NCBI RefSeq assembly: GCF_003289955.1
Contig: NZ_QLZR01000002.1
Span: 744,001-808,000, forward strand
Direction: 5' to 3'
Origin: Planococcus halotolerans
Lineage (GTDB): Bacteria; Bacillota; Bacilli; Bacillales_A; Planococcaceae
DNA length: 64,000 nucleotides
The notes beneath the pieces were generated by a model. It was not told where the DNA came from. It saw only the letters and a program-made list of their open reading frames with translations, and did no database searches. Shown one piece after another: positions 41,217-50,420 of the stretch (its first letter is position 1; each line of letters opens with the position of its first letter). The position numbers and the translations under genes were made by a program.

Positions 41217-43622
41217 TTACTCCAAAAAAGCTTTTACTACCCGTTCGGTAGCATGGCCATCTTCCAATGAAGAAAATTTACCTTTAAACCCGCTAAATTT
41301 GGAATCCGATTGAACATTCGAATCCTTCAGGCTGTTTATCGCCAAGAACAGTTCTTTTTCCGTTTCAACGATCGGCCCAGGTGCTTCTTCTTCAATATTA
41401 ATATAAAATCCTCTTAATTGATCACGGTACAGTTCGAAATCATACATAAAGAATATTATCGGCCGATTTAATACGGCAAAATCAAAAAACACGGAGGAGT
41501 AATCAGTTATCAGTAAATCTGAGATCAAGTAAAGATCCCGGATATCTGGATATGAGGATGCATCATAGACTGTGCCTGCATGAGCAGAAAAATCAAAGTT
41601 CTCAGCTACTAAGTAATGCATTCTGGACAATAAAACCCATTCATCTCCAAATTCTTTTTTCCAATTATCCAAATTGAATTGAAACTCGAACTTATATTTC
41701 CCTTTTTCATAAAATTCATTATCCCGCCAAGTCGGCGCATAAAGCATGACCTTTTTATCTTCGGGTATCCCCAGTTTCTTTTTCAAATTACTGGCAAGGG
41801 TTTCTGAATGATTGGACAACACATCATTCCGAGGATATCCTGACTCGATAATCTTGCCTGGATAACGAAAAGCCCTTCTGAAAATCTCTGTCGAATAAGT
41901 ATTAGGTGATACAAGATAATCCCATTTCCGTGCTTCCAGAACAAAATTCCTCTTATAGGCACTAGTATTGGTGCCGGGCATATGAATTTCCTCAATATCG
42001 ACGCCAAGTTTTTTCAGCGGAGTTCCATGCCAAGTTTGGATGTATACTGTGTCTTTCGGTTTGGGCATCCACGCCGGTAACCGGACGTTATTCACCCAGT
42101 ATTTTGCACGGGGAAAGTGAAAAAACCAAGGAATTGTAAAACGCCGCAGATAAGGTACCCCAAATTCCCTGAACATGTTTTCAGCACTTTTGTCGATGCT
42201 CCACAGCAGACGATAATCCTGGTGATGCTCTTTCATATACTCATAGATTGCGCGCGGGCTATCACTGTATTGCTTGGCATGAAAACTTTCAAAGATGACC
42301 ATATCTTGTGTTTTGGGTAAACGTCCGATTAATACGAATAGGATTTTGAACAGTTGCAGCACTCTTTTATTGTTTTTCAATTCGCGGAACCAGTTATGCA
42401 TCCTCTTTTGCAAGGTATATTCTTCCGGATGGAGGCTTGTTCCGATGGATACATTGCCACGTTTTGAGGAAACAAGAAGAAGCACATCGCCTTCTCTTTT
42501 TTTAAGGGACACTATCTTTTCTTTATTGTAATCCATATTTAATTTTAAGGGATGCAAGGGCTGGGTATCATCTCCAATATAAAGGGCACGCTGTTGTTCA
42601 TCCGCCGCAGCAATTGCCGAAACCGGAATCTTAAAAAAACCAAAACGCCTGAAAAAATTAATTTTCCAAGGTCTTTTAAATGTTGCAATGGCCTCTTCCC
42701 TGCCGTCGATATATAAATTGTCGTAGTCATTGCTGGCTTTATAGGCATAATGTGTACTTCTTCCATACAGAAACAGATGCTTGCTGGTGAATAATGCTTT
42801 CAAATCTGACTCATAGCCACTGATTTTTGAAGCATTTCCTTTTGTGAGATAAATGCCATTCTGCTTGTTATGAATATAATATTTCAAATCATTAATCGAA
42901 AAAGAAGCAAGCAAATGTTTTTCGCGATGTTCTTCCAATTGATAAAAATCGAAGACCTTTACTCCTCTACCGGTTATTTTCATGAAATCAATTGCCGCCC
43001 GGTCTTCCTTACAGGAGACATCAAGTACTTCAGGCCCTTTCAATCTAATGTCCAGACCCGCTTTATTGGACAGAATATTAAAGCGAAAATTCCGGGTGAT
43101 CATTTCTTTTCTAAACAAGTCATATATCAAGAATGTGTTGAATTGGCCATAAGTTATTTTTCCTGCTAGGAGGTACCGGGATTCTACAGAGGTCATTTCC
43201 AAGTCTACTGGAATTCTGTGTTCAGGAGATTCATAAGCCGCAATGTCATTAAAAGTGTAGAGCTTCTGTTCTGCCGAAGTAAAAAGAGAAACTGAGGTTT
43301 CATTTGTTTGTTTTAAGGAAATTCCTTTTATATAAGCCTCATATTCGAACGCAAAAGAGGTGGCTCCAGGCAAAAAATTCAAGTTATAAGAAAGGCTGCC
43401 GGCTAGTATCCGATTATTTTTTATATAAAAAGTATAGGATTCCGCGCTGAAATCTTTCAGGAATAATACCTGGTCCTCTTTCATTATGCTGCCTATAACG
43501 GAAGTTTCCCCAATAACAAGATCTTCCAAACCAACCTGAAAAACTGTTTCCTCCGGAAACAGTGAAAACTCAATCGCGTACTCATTTTCGGTTGTAATTT
43601 GGATTTCATTGGATAGGACCAT
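41217..43622 (-). CDS. CDP-glycerol glycerophosphotransferase (TagF-like polymerase)
   Basis: The frame is open to 43652, but ATG at 43622 (MVLSNEIQITTENEYA) follows AGAGGAAAAATT and gives 801 aa. The N-terminal 420 residues are beta-rich modules of unknown role; the C-terminal part is a Glyphos_transf/GT-B domain with YIQTWHGTPLKKLG, YAPTWRDNEFYEKG and LLITDYSSVFFDFA, the conserved donor-binding and catalytic motifs of TagF/TagB enzymes. It would polymerise glycerol phosphate from CDP-glycerol onto the lipid-linked primer at the membrane. It is the first gene of an apparent operon with tagG and tagH, divergent from tagD. Confidence 0.9.
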   Translation of the reverse strand: MVLSNEIQITTENEYAIEFSLFPEETVFQVGLEDLVIGETSVIGSIMKEDQVLFLKDFSAESYTFYIKNNRILAGSLSYNLNFLPGATSFAFEYEAYIKGISLKQTNETSVSLFTSAEQKLYTFNDIAAYESPEHRIPVDLEMTSVESRYLLAGKITYGQFNTFLIYDLFRKEMITRNFRFNILSNKAGLDIRLKGPEVLDVSCKEDRAAIDFMKITGRGVKVFDFYQLEEHREKHLLASFSINDLKYYIHNKQNGIYLTKGNASKISGYESDLKALFTSKHLFLYGRSTHYAYKASNDYDNLYIDGREEAIATFKRPWKINFFRRFGFFKIPVSAIAAADEQQRALYIGDDTQPLHPLKLNMDYNKEKIVSLKKREGDVLLLVSSKRGNVSIGTSLHPEEYTLQKRMHNWFRELKNNKRVLQLFKILFVLIGRLPKTQDMVIFESFHAKQYSDSPRAIYEYMKEHHQDYRLLWSIDKSAENMFREFGVPYLRRFTIPWFFHFPRAKYWVNNVRLPAWMPKPKDTVYIQTWHGTPLKKLGVDIEEIHMPGTNTSAYKRNFVLEARKWDYLVSPNTYSTEIFRRAFRYPGKIIESGYPRNDVLSNHSETLASNLKKKLGIPEDKKVMLYAPTWRDNEFYEKGKYKFEFQFNLDNWKKEFGDEWVLLSRMHYLVAENFDFSAHAGTVYDASSYPDIRDLYLISDLLITDYSSVFFDFAVLNRPIIFFMYDFELYRDQLRGFYINIEEEAPGPIVETEKELFLAINSLKDSNVQSDSKFSGFKGKFSSLEDGHATERVVKAFLE

Positions 43623-43739
43623 AATTTTTCCTCTTTTGCTTATTATTTTCATTAGCTATTTTAAATGATAACATATATTATATAATGACAACATTTTATT
43701 ACATTTAATAAAATAACGTTTACTGGAGTGAGTTAATCT

Positions 43740-44132
43740 ATGAAAAAGGTCATCACTTACGGTACATTCGATTTATTGCACCATGGTCATATAAATATCT
43801 TAAAAGGGGCAAAACAGCTCGGTGACTATCTGATAGTCGGTCTGTCAACAGATGAATTTAATCTCATAAAAGGAAAGGCTGCTTACCATTCCTATGAGGA
43901 CCGAAAAATGTTATTGGAGTCCATTAAATATGTGGATGAGGTTATTCCTGAAAATGACTGGGCCCAAAAGGAAATGGATATCCGGGATAACCAGGTGGCT
44001 ATTTTTGTCATGGGCTCTGACTGGGAAGGGAAATTCGACGAATTATCATCTCATTGCCAAGTTATATACCTGCCAAGGACTGATGGCATCTCCACAACAA
44101 AAATAAAAACAGATTTATACCACAAACGCTGA
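43740..44132 (+). CDS. tagD: Glycerol-3-phosphate cytidylyltransferase TagD
   Basis: A 130-aa enzyme that makes CDP-glycerol, the donor for poly(glycerol phosphate) teichoic acid. Signatures are YGTFDLLHHGHINIL (HxGH nucleotide-binding motif) at the N-terminus and the ISTTKIK motif at the C-terminus; the length matches B. subtilis TagD. GGAGTG lies before the ATG. Its stop overlaps the start of the next CDP-glycerol transferase by 1 nt, indicating translational coupling of donor synthesis and use. Confidence 0.96.
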   Translation: MKKVITYGTFDLLHHGHINILKGAKQLGDYLIVGLSTDEFNLIKGKAAYHSYEDRKMLLESIKYVDEVIPENDWAQKEMDIRDNQVAIFVMGSDWEGKFDELSSHCQVIYLPRTDGISTTKIKTDLYHKR

Positions 44133-45298
44133 TGAAAGAAATCCTAATTGCTTTATACCTTGCTGTATTCAAGTTTCTGTTTTCACTTTTTAAATTATTG
44201 CCTTTAAAAAACAAAACTGTTTTCCTTTCCACTTTTGGAGATAATGCATTTTATATTGGCAGAGAATTAGCGATATCCAGTTCGCAACCGCTTGTGTTCA
44301 TAAACAGCCCTAAATGCAAAGAGGATTTCTCGGTCATACCTACCGACCAAAAAAATTTTTACTCTACGGACACTGTAAACTTATCAGATTTTCTCCATAC
44401 CATTTATCACCTGGCGACATCAAAATACGTTTTCATCGATAATTACGTAGGGGCATTGGCAGCTGTCCAATTTAAAAAAGAAGTAAAATGCGTACAATTA
44501 TGGCACGCGGCCGGAGCTGTAAAAAAATTCGGCTGGAGCGATCCCGAAACCTTTCAAAGAAGCGCCAGAGCGAAAAAAAGATTTCAAAAAGTCTATAATC
44601 AGTTCCAATATATACCGGTCGGCTCGCAGCATATGGCGGATATCTTCTCAGAAGCTTTCCATCTAAGCCAAAAGCATTTTCTATATACAGGAGTGCCACA
44701 AACCGATTTTTACTTTGACGAAAACTTAAAGCAAAAGGCTTTGAAACGAGTATATGCCCGTTATCCACAGCTAAAAGGGAAAAAAGTCATATTATATGCT
44801 CCGACTTTCCGGAAAGATGGGCTTCGTAAAATGAATATGGAATATGATATAAAGCTTTTTCTCGATTCAGTTGATGACAACCATGTCTTATTGATTCGAA
44901 TCCATCCCTCTGTTCATGAAGCAGCCCGGATCCCTGTTCATCCGCGCGTACTTTTGGCAAGCGATTACCCGCAAATCAATGACCTTTTACTCGCCAGTGA
45001 TATTTTAGTGACCGATTACTCCTCCATCCCTGTTGAATTCTCTCTATTGCAAAGGAAAATGATATTCTTTACCTATGATTTGGAAGCATACAACGATACC
45101 CAAGGTTTGTGGTCCATAAATGATTCATTCTTCCCTGGCCCGGTTGCCAGAACAACTGCAGAAGTGATTGCTCACATCAAAGATCCCTATATTGACTACA
45201 ATAAAATCAACCGTTACAGGGACCATTGGAACGAATTTTCCAATGGTGCATCTGCGAGGAGATTAATCTCTAAAGTCTACAGTCCCGATGATTTATGA
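44132..45298 (+). CDS. CDP-glycerol glycerophosphotransferase (TagB-like)
   Basis: The ATG overlaps the tagD stop (TGATG) and no separate ribosome binding site is seen, so translation is coupled. The 388-aa product has an N-terminal hydrophobic segment (LYLAVFKFLFSLFKLLPL) for membrane attachment and the Glyphos_transf motifs CVQLWHAAGAVKKFGW, YAPTFRKDG and ILVTDYSSIPVEFSLL. The size fits TagB-type primases, which add the first glycerol phosphate to the linkage unit, rather than the longer TagF. TagA and TagO are not in this window. Confidence 0.91.
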   Translation: MKEILIALYLAVFKFLFSLFKLLPLKNKTVFLSTFGDNAFYIGRELAISSSQPLVFINSPKCKEDFSVIPTDQKNFYSTDTVNLSDFLHTIYHLATSKYVFIDNYVGALAAVQFKKEVKCVQLWHAAGAVKKFGWSDPETFQRSARAKKRFQKVYNQFQYIPVGSQHMADIFSEAFHLSQKHFLYTGVPQTDFYFDENLKQKALKRVYARYPQLKGKKVILYAPTFRKDGLRKMNMEYDIKLFLDSVDDNHVLLIRIHPSVHEAARIPVHPRVLLASDYPQINDLLLASDILVTDYSSIPVEFSLLQRKMIFFTYDLEAYNDTQGLWSINDSFFPGPVARTTAEVIAHIKDPYIDYNKINRYRDHWNEFSNGASARRLISKVYSPDDL

Positions 45299-45333
45299 AA
45301 GCTTCAGGAAAGTTGCCAAAGCTCACGGCGAAG

Positions 45334-45429
45334 GAAATGGACTGTCAGAGGCTGAACATAGTATTCGAGAAAAACAGCAACGGTGAATGGGTGCTGATTG
45401 CAACCGTGAATAACCGGTGGACATTTTAA
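45334..45429 (+). pseudogene. Remnant of the 3' end of an SLH-type surface protein gene
   Basis: The 31 codons before a TAA at 45427-45429 read EMDCQRLNIVFEKNSNGEW and then VLIATVNNRWTF. This matches the end of the SLH protein at 35985 (GMDWQSLNMVFEKNSNGDW...NDRWTI) at about 80% of positions. The following terminator is also shared. No start, signal peptide or SLH repeats remain. It is probably the relic of a deleted paralogue or a segmental duplication. Confidence 0.85.
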
Positions 45430-45445
45430 CTTTGAACTCTATAAG

Positions 45446-45482
45446 GAAAGACCCGGCAACATTGCCGGGTCTTTCCTTTTTT
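45446..45482 (+). terminator. Terminator attached to the SLH gene remnant
   Basis: GAAAGACCCGGCAA (45446-45459) pairs with TTGCCGGGTCTTTC (45462-45475), then a T run. Nearly the same hairpin ends the intact SLH gene at 37112-37141. Confidence 0.88.
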
Positions 45483-45632
45483 TGCCTTCTCTTGAAGAAA
45501 TCATTTACCAGGAAGACAGGCAGCCTGCCTCCGCATACGATAGACCAGGATTTCATGTGTTCTCTGCTCTTCCACTGATTTATAAACTTTTCACTGAACA
45601 TGTCACAGGTATGTTATTCGGCAAAGTTTTTC

Positions 45633-45641
45633 TGGTATAAT
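45633..45641 (+). promoter_or_regulatory. Extended -10 promoter of the first GtrII gene
   Basis: TGGTATAAT (TG at 45633-45634; TATAAT at 45636-45641) lies 44 bp upstream of the ATG at 45685. Confidence 0.5.
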
Positions 45642-45684
45642 AGACTCTTACGTCCCACATCATCCCAAGAAAAAGGAGAAAAAC

Positions 45685-47220
45685 ATGCCTGAACATTTAT
45701 TGAACAAGTGGAAGACCCAGATAAAACCCGAATGGAAAATTGCATTCTTTACTGCATTCATCATCGGTTTACTTACCCACATATTCGTTTTCACAAATAG
45801 TTTGCCGAACCACGATGGCATAGTAAATACATACAGCCCTCAGGAGAAATTCAGTTTGGGCAGATTCTTTTTATCTCCCTTCGCCGGCATCAGCTCTTAT
45901 TTTGACATCCCGGTAGTCATCGGTGTCCTGGCGATTTTTTACCTGTCCCTTATTGCCGTGATACTCACAGAATTCTTTGAGCTCAGAAAAGCCCTTTCCA
46001 TTTTCCTTGTGTCCGGCCTGGTCGTCACTTTCCCGACCATCAGCGCCACGTTTTCTTATATGTTCACAGCTGATGGTTATATGGCAGGATCACTCGTCAC
46101 CGCACTTGCGCTCTTGGTCACTAAAAAGTATAAGTATGGATTTATTCCTGGAGCCGTCTTATTTTACATGGGTGTAGGCGTCTATCAGGCGAACTTGCCA
46201 TTTCTATTGACTCTGGCCACCATCTTCCTTTTAATGGAGGCACTTACGAAAAACGTTTCCGTAAAAGTATTTTTAATCACCACGGGCCGCTTTATGGCAA
46301 CTGCCGTCATCGGTATGGGGTTGTACGGAATCACTTTTTACCTTTATAACCGCCTGTTCGCGGGTGAAATATCAAATTACCAGGGGCTTAATAACATTGG
46401 TGAAAGTTCGCAAAGCCTTTCCCTCACAGTCCAGGAATTGATCGACTCGGTAAAGACATTTTTCTTCAGGGGCTTTATCACGGATATGCCTGTAAATCTG
46501 TTTGAAATACTGAACCTCTTTGTCGTTTTGTTGATCATTGCGGGGGCTGCCCTGACTTTTTATCAAAACAAAGTCTATCGCAGCCTTCCCTTTTCCATAC
46601 TGACGGTGCTGATGTTATTGAGTTTGCCTTTCTCGGCCTACTGTCTATACTTTGTTTCGGCCGATGTGATTTACCATATGTTAATGGTGCTGTCAGTGCT
46701 CAGTTTCTACCTGCTTCCTATTCTGATATATGATAAGTTTTCATTCGCTGCATTTACCAATAAAAGCTTTTCGTGGATCACTGTCATCGTTTCCCTGCTC
46801 GTCGTATTTAACTTCGCCATTATAGCGAATATCTCATATTATAATCTTCACCTGAAATATGAAAGTACCGTTTTCGCTTTGAACCGGGTGATTGACCGAA
46901 TTGAGCAGGTGAATGGACTTGAGGAAGCAGATAAACTGGCGATATTCGGCAGAAACACACTTGAATCCAATCTCACCGACACAATCATTCCACAAAGCAT
47001 CCCGAGTATGACCGGATCCAGCGGAAATTATCTTCTTCCGCTTCCATATCATTATTTCTACATGATGCAAAACCAGTTTGGCGTCAACTACAAAACTGCC
47101 AGCCAGGACGAATATGCGCTCATTGCCGCCAGCGACACATTTGAAAGCATGGAACCTTGGCCAGCCGAAAGTTCTGTTCAGCTGTTCGGAGATATAGTGG
47201 TCATCAAATTCAGTGAATAA
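45685..47220 (+). CDS. GtrII-like membrane glucosyltransferase, 511 aa
   Basis: A polytopic membrane protein with about 10-12 helices and short loops. The first extracytoplasmic loop holds the conserved acidic residue region FTNSLPNHDGIVNTYSP, followed by GRFFLSPFAGISSYFD and FTADGYMAG, fitting the GtrII (PF14264-type) family that moves glucose from undecaprenyl-phosphate-glucose to a polymer outside the membrane. The soluble C-terminal domain ends LFGDIVVIKFSE. AAAAGGAG precedes the ATG. A paralogue of the same length lies at 50421. It is convergent with the gtrA/gtrB-like pair that would supply its donor. Confidence 0.85.
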   Translation: MPEHLLNKWKTQIKPEWKIAFFTAFIIGLLTHIFVFTNSLPNHDGIVNTYSPQEKFSLGRFFLSPFAGISSYFDIPVVIGVLAIFYLSLIAVILTEFFELRKALSIFLVSGLVVTFPTISATFSYMFTADGYMAGSLVTALALLVTKKYKYGFIPGAVLFYMGVGVYQANLPFLLTLATIFLLMEALTKNVSVKVFLITTGRFMATAVIGMGLYGITFYLYNRLFAGEISNYQGLNNIGESSQSLSLTVQELIDSVKTFFFRGFITDMPVNLFEILNLFVVLLIIAGAALTFYQNKVYRSLPFSILTVLMLLSLPFSAYCLYFVSADVIYHMLMVLSVLSFYLLPILIYDKFSFAAFTNKSFSWITVIVSLLVVFNFAIIANISYYNLHLKYESTVFALNRVIDRIEQVNGLEEADKLAIFGRNTLESNLTDTIIPQSIPSMTGSSGNYLLPLPYHYFYMMQNQFGVNYKTASQDEYALIAASDTFESMEPWPAESSVQLFGDIVVIKFSE

Positions 47221-47222
47221 CT

Positions 47223-47270
47223 AAAATAGCCGCAGCTCTCGATATTCCTTCGAAAGCCGCGGCTATTTCT
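47223..47270. terminator. Terminator between GtrII and the GtrA-like gene
   Basis: AAATAGCCGC-AGCTCTCGA pairs with TCGAAAGC-CGCGGCTATTT across an 8-nt loop, with a T-rich tail. Confidence 0.8.
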
Positions 47271-47292
47271 TATTCATTATTCAGCTGCCGGT

Positions 47293-47700
47293 TCAGTTTT
47301 TGGCTGACACCGAATTTTTAAAAATAATTTGTTTGCTTACTACATAATTAAAGACAATGACTACCCCATTCGCTATGATTTTTGCGAGGAAGTCATCCAT
47401 CACGACCAATTCCACCAACACTATCATCATGATGAAATCTATGCCTAAAGAAAGTATTCTAAAGAAAAAGAAGCTGCTGACTTCATGCAGCAATTCTCTC
47501 AAGCCGGAAGTTCGGGACCCAAAAACATATTTCTTATTTGTTACATAAGCAAATAATACGGAAACGGCCCAAGCAATCACAGTGGCAATCCGGTAATCCA
47601 AAACCCCGGCTTCAGTCAATACGTAATAACTGACAATATTTACTCCGGTCGTTAAAATACCCATAATAATATAATTGACTATTTCTCTATTTTTTTTCAT
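47293..47700 (-). CDS. GtrA-family membrane protein (lipid-sugar flippase type)
   Basis: A 135-aa protein with four membrane helices (YIIMGILTTGVNIVSYYVL, IATVIAWAVSVLFAYVTN, FFFFRILSLGIDFIMMIVLVEL, IIANGVVIVFNYVVSK) and the family pattern TNKKYVFGS and SKQIIFKNS. GtrA proteins are thought to flip undecaprenyl-phosphate-linked sugars. Its start overlaps the end of the upstream glycosyltransferase by 14 bp, so the pair is coupled, matching the known gtrB-gtrA order. Confidence 0.92.
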   Translation of the reverse strand: MKKNREIVNYIIMGILTTGVNIVSYYVLTEAGVLDYRIATVIAWAVSVLFAYVTNKKYVFGSRTSGLRELLHEVSSFFFFRILSLGIDFIMMIVLVELVVMDDFLAKIIANGVVIVFNYVVSKQIIFKNSVSAKN

Positions 47701-48736
47701 TCAACTGGTATTCTCTTGTCAATTCTGAAGTTTCTATGGATGACAGGACATAATCCCGGTTTTCAATTACACGTTCTGAAGATTCCACCGGCGAACTGAT
47801 AAATTTTCTTTCTCCATTATAATCATTCACGAAATACAATGGCCTGTTTTTCGTTTCATTGAAAATTCGTCCTAAATATTCGCCGATCACTCCGAGTGAA
47901 AGCATTTGAATACCACCCAAAAATAGTATGACGCTCATTGTAGATGGATAACCGGTAATTTCTTCTCCAAAGAAAATGGTTTTGAAAACAATTACAAGAA
48001 TATAAAGGAATGCCAGTAATGAGACGATAAACCCGGCGAAAGAAGAAAGGCGCAGCGGAACAGTTGTAAATGAAGTGATCCCTTCAATTGCCAGATCAAA
48101 CAACTTCGAATAATTCCACTTAGTAGTGCCAGCAGCACGTGCATCCCGGTCAAACATGATTTCCTTTTTGTTGAAGCCTATCCAGCTGAACATCCCTTTT
48201 GTATAACGCTGTGTTTCCCGCATTTTCCGCAATGCCTCCACACAACGCTTATCAAGCAGGCGGAAATCCCCCGTATCTTCTTCAATATCAATATGAGAGA
48301 CCTTCTGAAGTATCTGGTAAAACTTTTTGGAAGTCCATTTCTTAAACCAGGTCTCTCCCGTTCTGGAATTTCTTTTCGCAAAGACATCGTCATATCCCTG
48401 TTCCCACAAGTCAATCATCAAGGGGATAAGTTCCGGCGGGTCTTGGAGATCAGCGTCCAGAATGATAAGAGCATCCCCTCTTGCATGGTCGAAACCTGCG
48501 AGCATAGCCGTCTCTTTACCGAAATTCCGGGATAGATCGACATAGGATATTCTGGGATCCATTTCTCTCAATCCTTTTAAAATTGGCAATGTCCGGTCTT
48601 GGCTTCCATCATTTACAAAAAGCATTTCAAATTCGTAACCAACAAGCTCACTCAACACGTCCGTCAGACGCGAATGTAATTGGTGCAAAACTTCTTCTTC
48701 GTTATATGCAGGTATCATTATAGTAATTAGTTTCAC
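47687..48736 (-). CDS. GT2 undecaprenyl-phosphate glucosyltransferase (GtrB/CsbB-like)
   Basis: The frame runs to 48835, but GTG at 48736 (MKLITIMIPAYNEEEV) with GAGAGGA upstream fits the family start (349 aa); ATG 48754 is an alternative. The GT-A motifs are MLFVNDGSQDRTL, DLSRNFGKETAML and LDADLQDPPEL, followed by QxxRW-like MFSWIGFNKKEI and two C-terminal helices (LSSFAGFIVSLLAFLYILVI, MSVILFLGGIQMLSLGVIGEY). It would make undecaprenyl-phosphate-glucose from UDP-glucose. It is coupled to the GtrA-like gene; GalU, encoded next, makes the UDP-glucose. Confidence 0.92.
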   Translation of the reverse strand: MKLITIMIPAYNEEEVLHQLHSRLTDVLSELVGYEFEMLFVNDGSQDRTLPILKGLREMDPRISYVDLSRNFGKETAMLAGFDHARGDALIILDADLQDPPELIPLMIDLWEQGYDDVFAKRNSRTGETWFKKWTSKKFYQILQKVSHIDIEEDTGDFRLLDKRCVEALRKMRETQRYTKGMFSWIGFNKKEIMFDRDARAAGTTKWNYSKLFDLAIEGITSFTTVPLRLSSFAGFIVSLLAFLYILVIVFKTIFFGEEITGYPSTMSVILFLGGIQMLSLGVIGEYLGRIFNETKNRPLYFVNDYNGERKFISSPVESSERVIENRDYVLSSIETSELTREYQLNEKK

Positions 48737-48985
48737 AAGAATCCTCTCTTCCATTGCCTTTACGCCAATCAAGCTTTGGCCTAGAAGCATTAATCCGGAA
48801 GCCGCTGTTTTATCAGAATGGAAGCTTGATTCCATCCATAACTAACCTCCGGTGTGCTGCAAAGATACAATAATATCATCATTACCATTAATCATACTAT
48901 CATAAATTTATGTATTTAATTACATTTTTTTGACAACATTTTGAGAAAAATCAAATATTAGCCATCATCAGCGCTTAATCCTTGA

Positions 48986-49870
48986 TTACAACCGACGGCT
49001 TTCGTAAGCCGCTTTCAACTTTTGCTCGAATAATTCCAGTAACTGATCCCGCAATTCCGGACGCTTTAATGCAAATTCAATCGTTGTTTCAATAAACCCA
49101 AACTTCTCTCCCACGTCGAAACGCCGGCCATCAAATTCATAACCGTAAACTCCCTGGATTTCGTTCAACTTTTGAATAGCATCCGTCAACTGAATTTCTC
49201 CACCTGCTCCTACTGTATGCTCACCCAAAATATCGAAAATTTCAGGATTCAGAATATAGCGGCCCATGATTGCATAATTCGAAGGAGCTGTCCCTTTGGC
49301 AGGCTTTTCGACGAATTTATTGACTTCCATCAATTTGCCGTCTCGGGACACGGGATCGATAATTCCATATCGCTGTGTATCCTCGTCAGACACTTGTTTA
49401 ACGCCTATAATGCTGTTGCCGATTTTTTCATACTGTCCCATCAATTGAGCTAAGCAGGGTTCCGGATTCTCCACAATGTCATCGCCCAATAAAACAGCAA
49501 ACGGTTCGTTTCCTATAAACTTTCTGGCCGACCAAATGGCATGCCCCAGTCCGAGCGGCTGCTTTTGCCGAATATAATGGATTTCCACTTTAGAAGTGCT
49601 CATAATCGAGTCGAGCATATCCATTTTGCCTTTTTTCAACAAGGCATCTTCAAGTTCATACACATGGTCAAAATGATCCTCAATCGCTCTTTTCCCTTTT
49701 CCTGTCACAATAATGATATCTTCAATCCCCGAAGCAATCGCTTCTTCAACAATGTATTGGATAGTCGGTTTGTCGACTATCGGCAACATTTCCTTTGGCA
49801 TGGCTTTTGTTGCCGGAAGGAAACGGGTCCCTAAGCCGGCAGCCGGTATAATCGCTTTTTTAACTTGCAT
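48986..49870 (-). CDS. galU: UTP-glucose-1-phosphate uridylyltransferase
   Basis: A 294-aa enzyme (GalU/GtaB type) that makes UDP-glucose. The nucleotide-binding signature [19 protein letters not shown] lies at the N-terminus, followed by [13 protein letters not shown], the [16 protein letters not shown] active-site region and [33 protein letters not shown] precedes the ATG. Its place upstream of the GtrB/GtrA pair on the same strand suggests a dedicated supply for glucosylated envelope polymers, though UDP-glucose also serves glycolipids and trehalose. Confidence 0.95.
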   Translation of the reverse strand: MQVKKAIIPAAGLGTRFLPATKAMPKEMLPIVDKPTIQYIVEEAIASGIEDIIIVTGKGKRAIEDHFDHVYELEDALLKKGKMDMLDSIMSTSKVEIHYIRQKQPLGLGHAIWSARKFIGNEPFAVLLGDDIVENPEPCLAQLMGQYEKIGNSIIGVKQVSDEDTQRYGIIDPVSRDGKLMEVNKFVEKPAKGTAPSNYAIMGRYILNPEIFDILGEHTVGAGGEIQLTDAIQKLNEIQGVYGYEFDGRRFDVGEKFGFIETTIEFALKRPELRDQLLELFEQKLKAAYESRRL

Positions 49871-50166
49871 AAAATCACCTTTTCATCGCACTTTTTTGAA
49901 GTTCAATTCTTTATTAAAAACAATTGATAAACCTTTAATACTAAATACTGCATTTTTATATTAAAAAGTATAACACAACTGTACACCTTACTACATGCTG
50001 CTGTTAGCCAGGCAGTAATGCAACAGTATCCTTTTATCTAATTCCACAGCTGCCCATTGCCGGCATTTGCACGATTTACTGAAAGAAAAAGTTTGATGTT
50101 TTCTTCTAATTCAGTACAGTGATAAAGCTGAATTAATCACTTGAAACGTTTCGCAGGAGGACATCC
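49871..50166. other. Gene-free region upstream of galU and the first pgaC fragment
   Basis: No gene is seen. It contains A/T-rich promoter-like sequence for galU and, at 50142-50166, the start of the pgaC-type direct repeat including an AGGAGG ribosome binding site. Confidence 0.5.
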
Positions 50167-50367
50167 ATGAATTTTTCCCAGCTCTTTTCAGGCTCCTACG
50201 GCCTGGTAACTGCTTTTGTATTTTGGTACCCGTTTATTATGGCGCTTTTTTGGATGGCCGGATCGATTTTTTTTATCCGCACAAAAGAGCCGAAAAACGA
50301 TACATTGAATTTTGATGAAGTCAATTGACCGATGATCAGCATATTGGTCCCTTGCTTTAACGAAGAA
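50142..50367 (+). pseudogene. Truncated 5' copy of a PgaC/IcaA-type glycosyltransferase gene
   Basis: ATG at 50167, behind CAGGAGG, opens a 53-codon frame (MNFSQLFSGSYGLVTAFVFW, then WYPFIMALFWMAG...NDTLNFDEVN) ending at TGA 50326-50328. The TGA replaces the TGG seen at the matching place in the copy at 53184. Similarity continues past the stop (ATGATCAGCATATTGGTCCC) to about 50367 and then ends. It keeps the N-terminal membrane segment that the second copy has lost. It is too short to be an enzyme. Confidence 0.88.
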
Positions 50368-50420
50368 TATGCCTTGCGAGGTTTCCGGATACGGCTATTC
50401 GGCTATGCCATGCTCATCAA

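Noticed and set aside
45323-45601. 92-aa reverse frame after the TagB-like gene
   Set aside because: It runs antisense through the SLH remnant and its terminator and has no supporting features.
48767-48831. AATCAAGCTT...AAGCTTGATT inverted repeat upstream of the GtrB-like gene as an operator
   Set aside because: The arms are 45 bp apart and the sequence is partly within the alternative N-terminal extension; chance pairing cannot be excluded.
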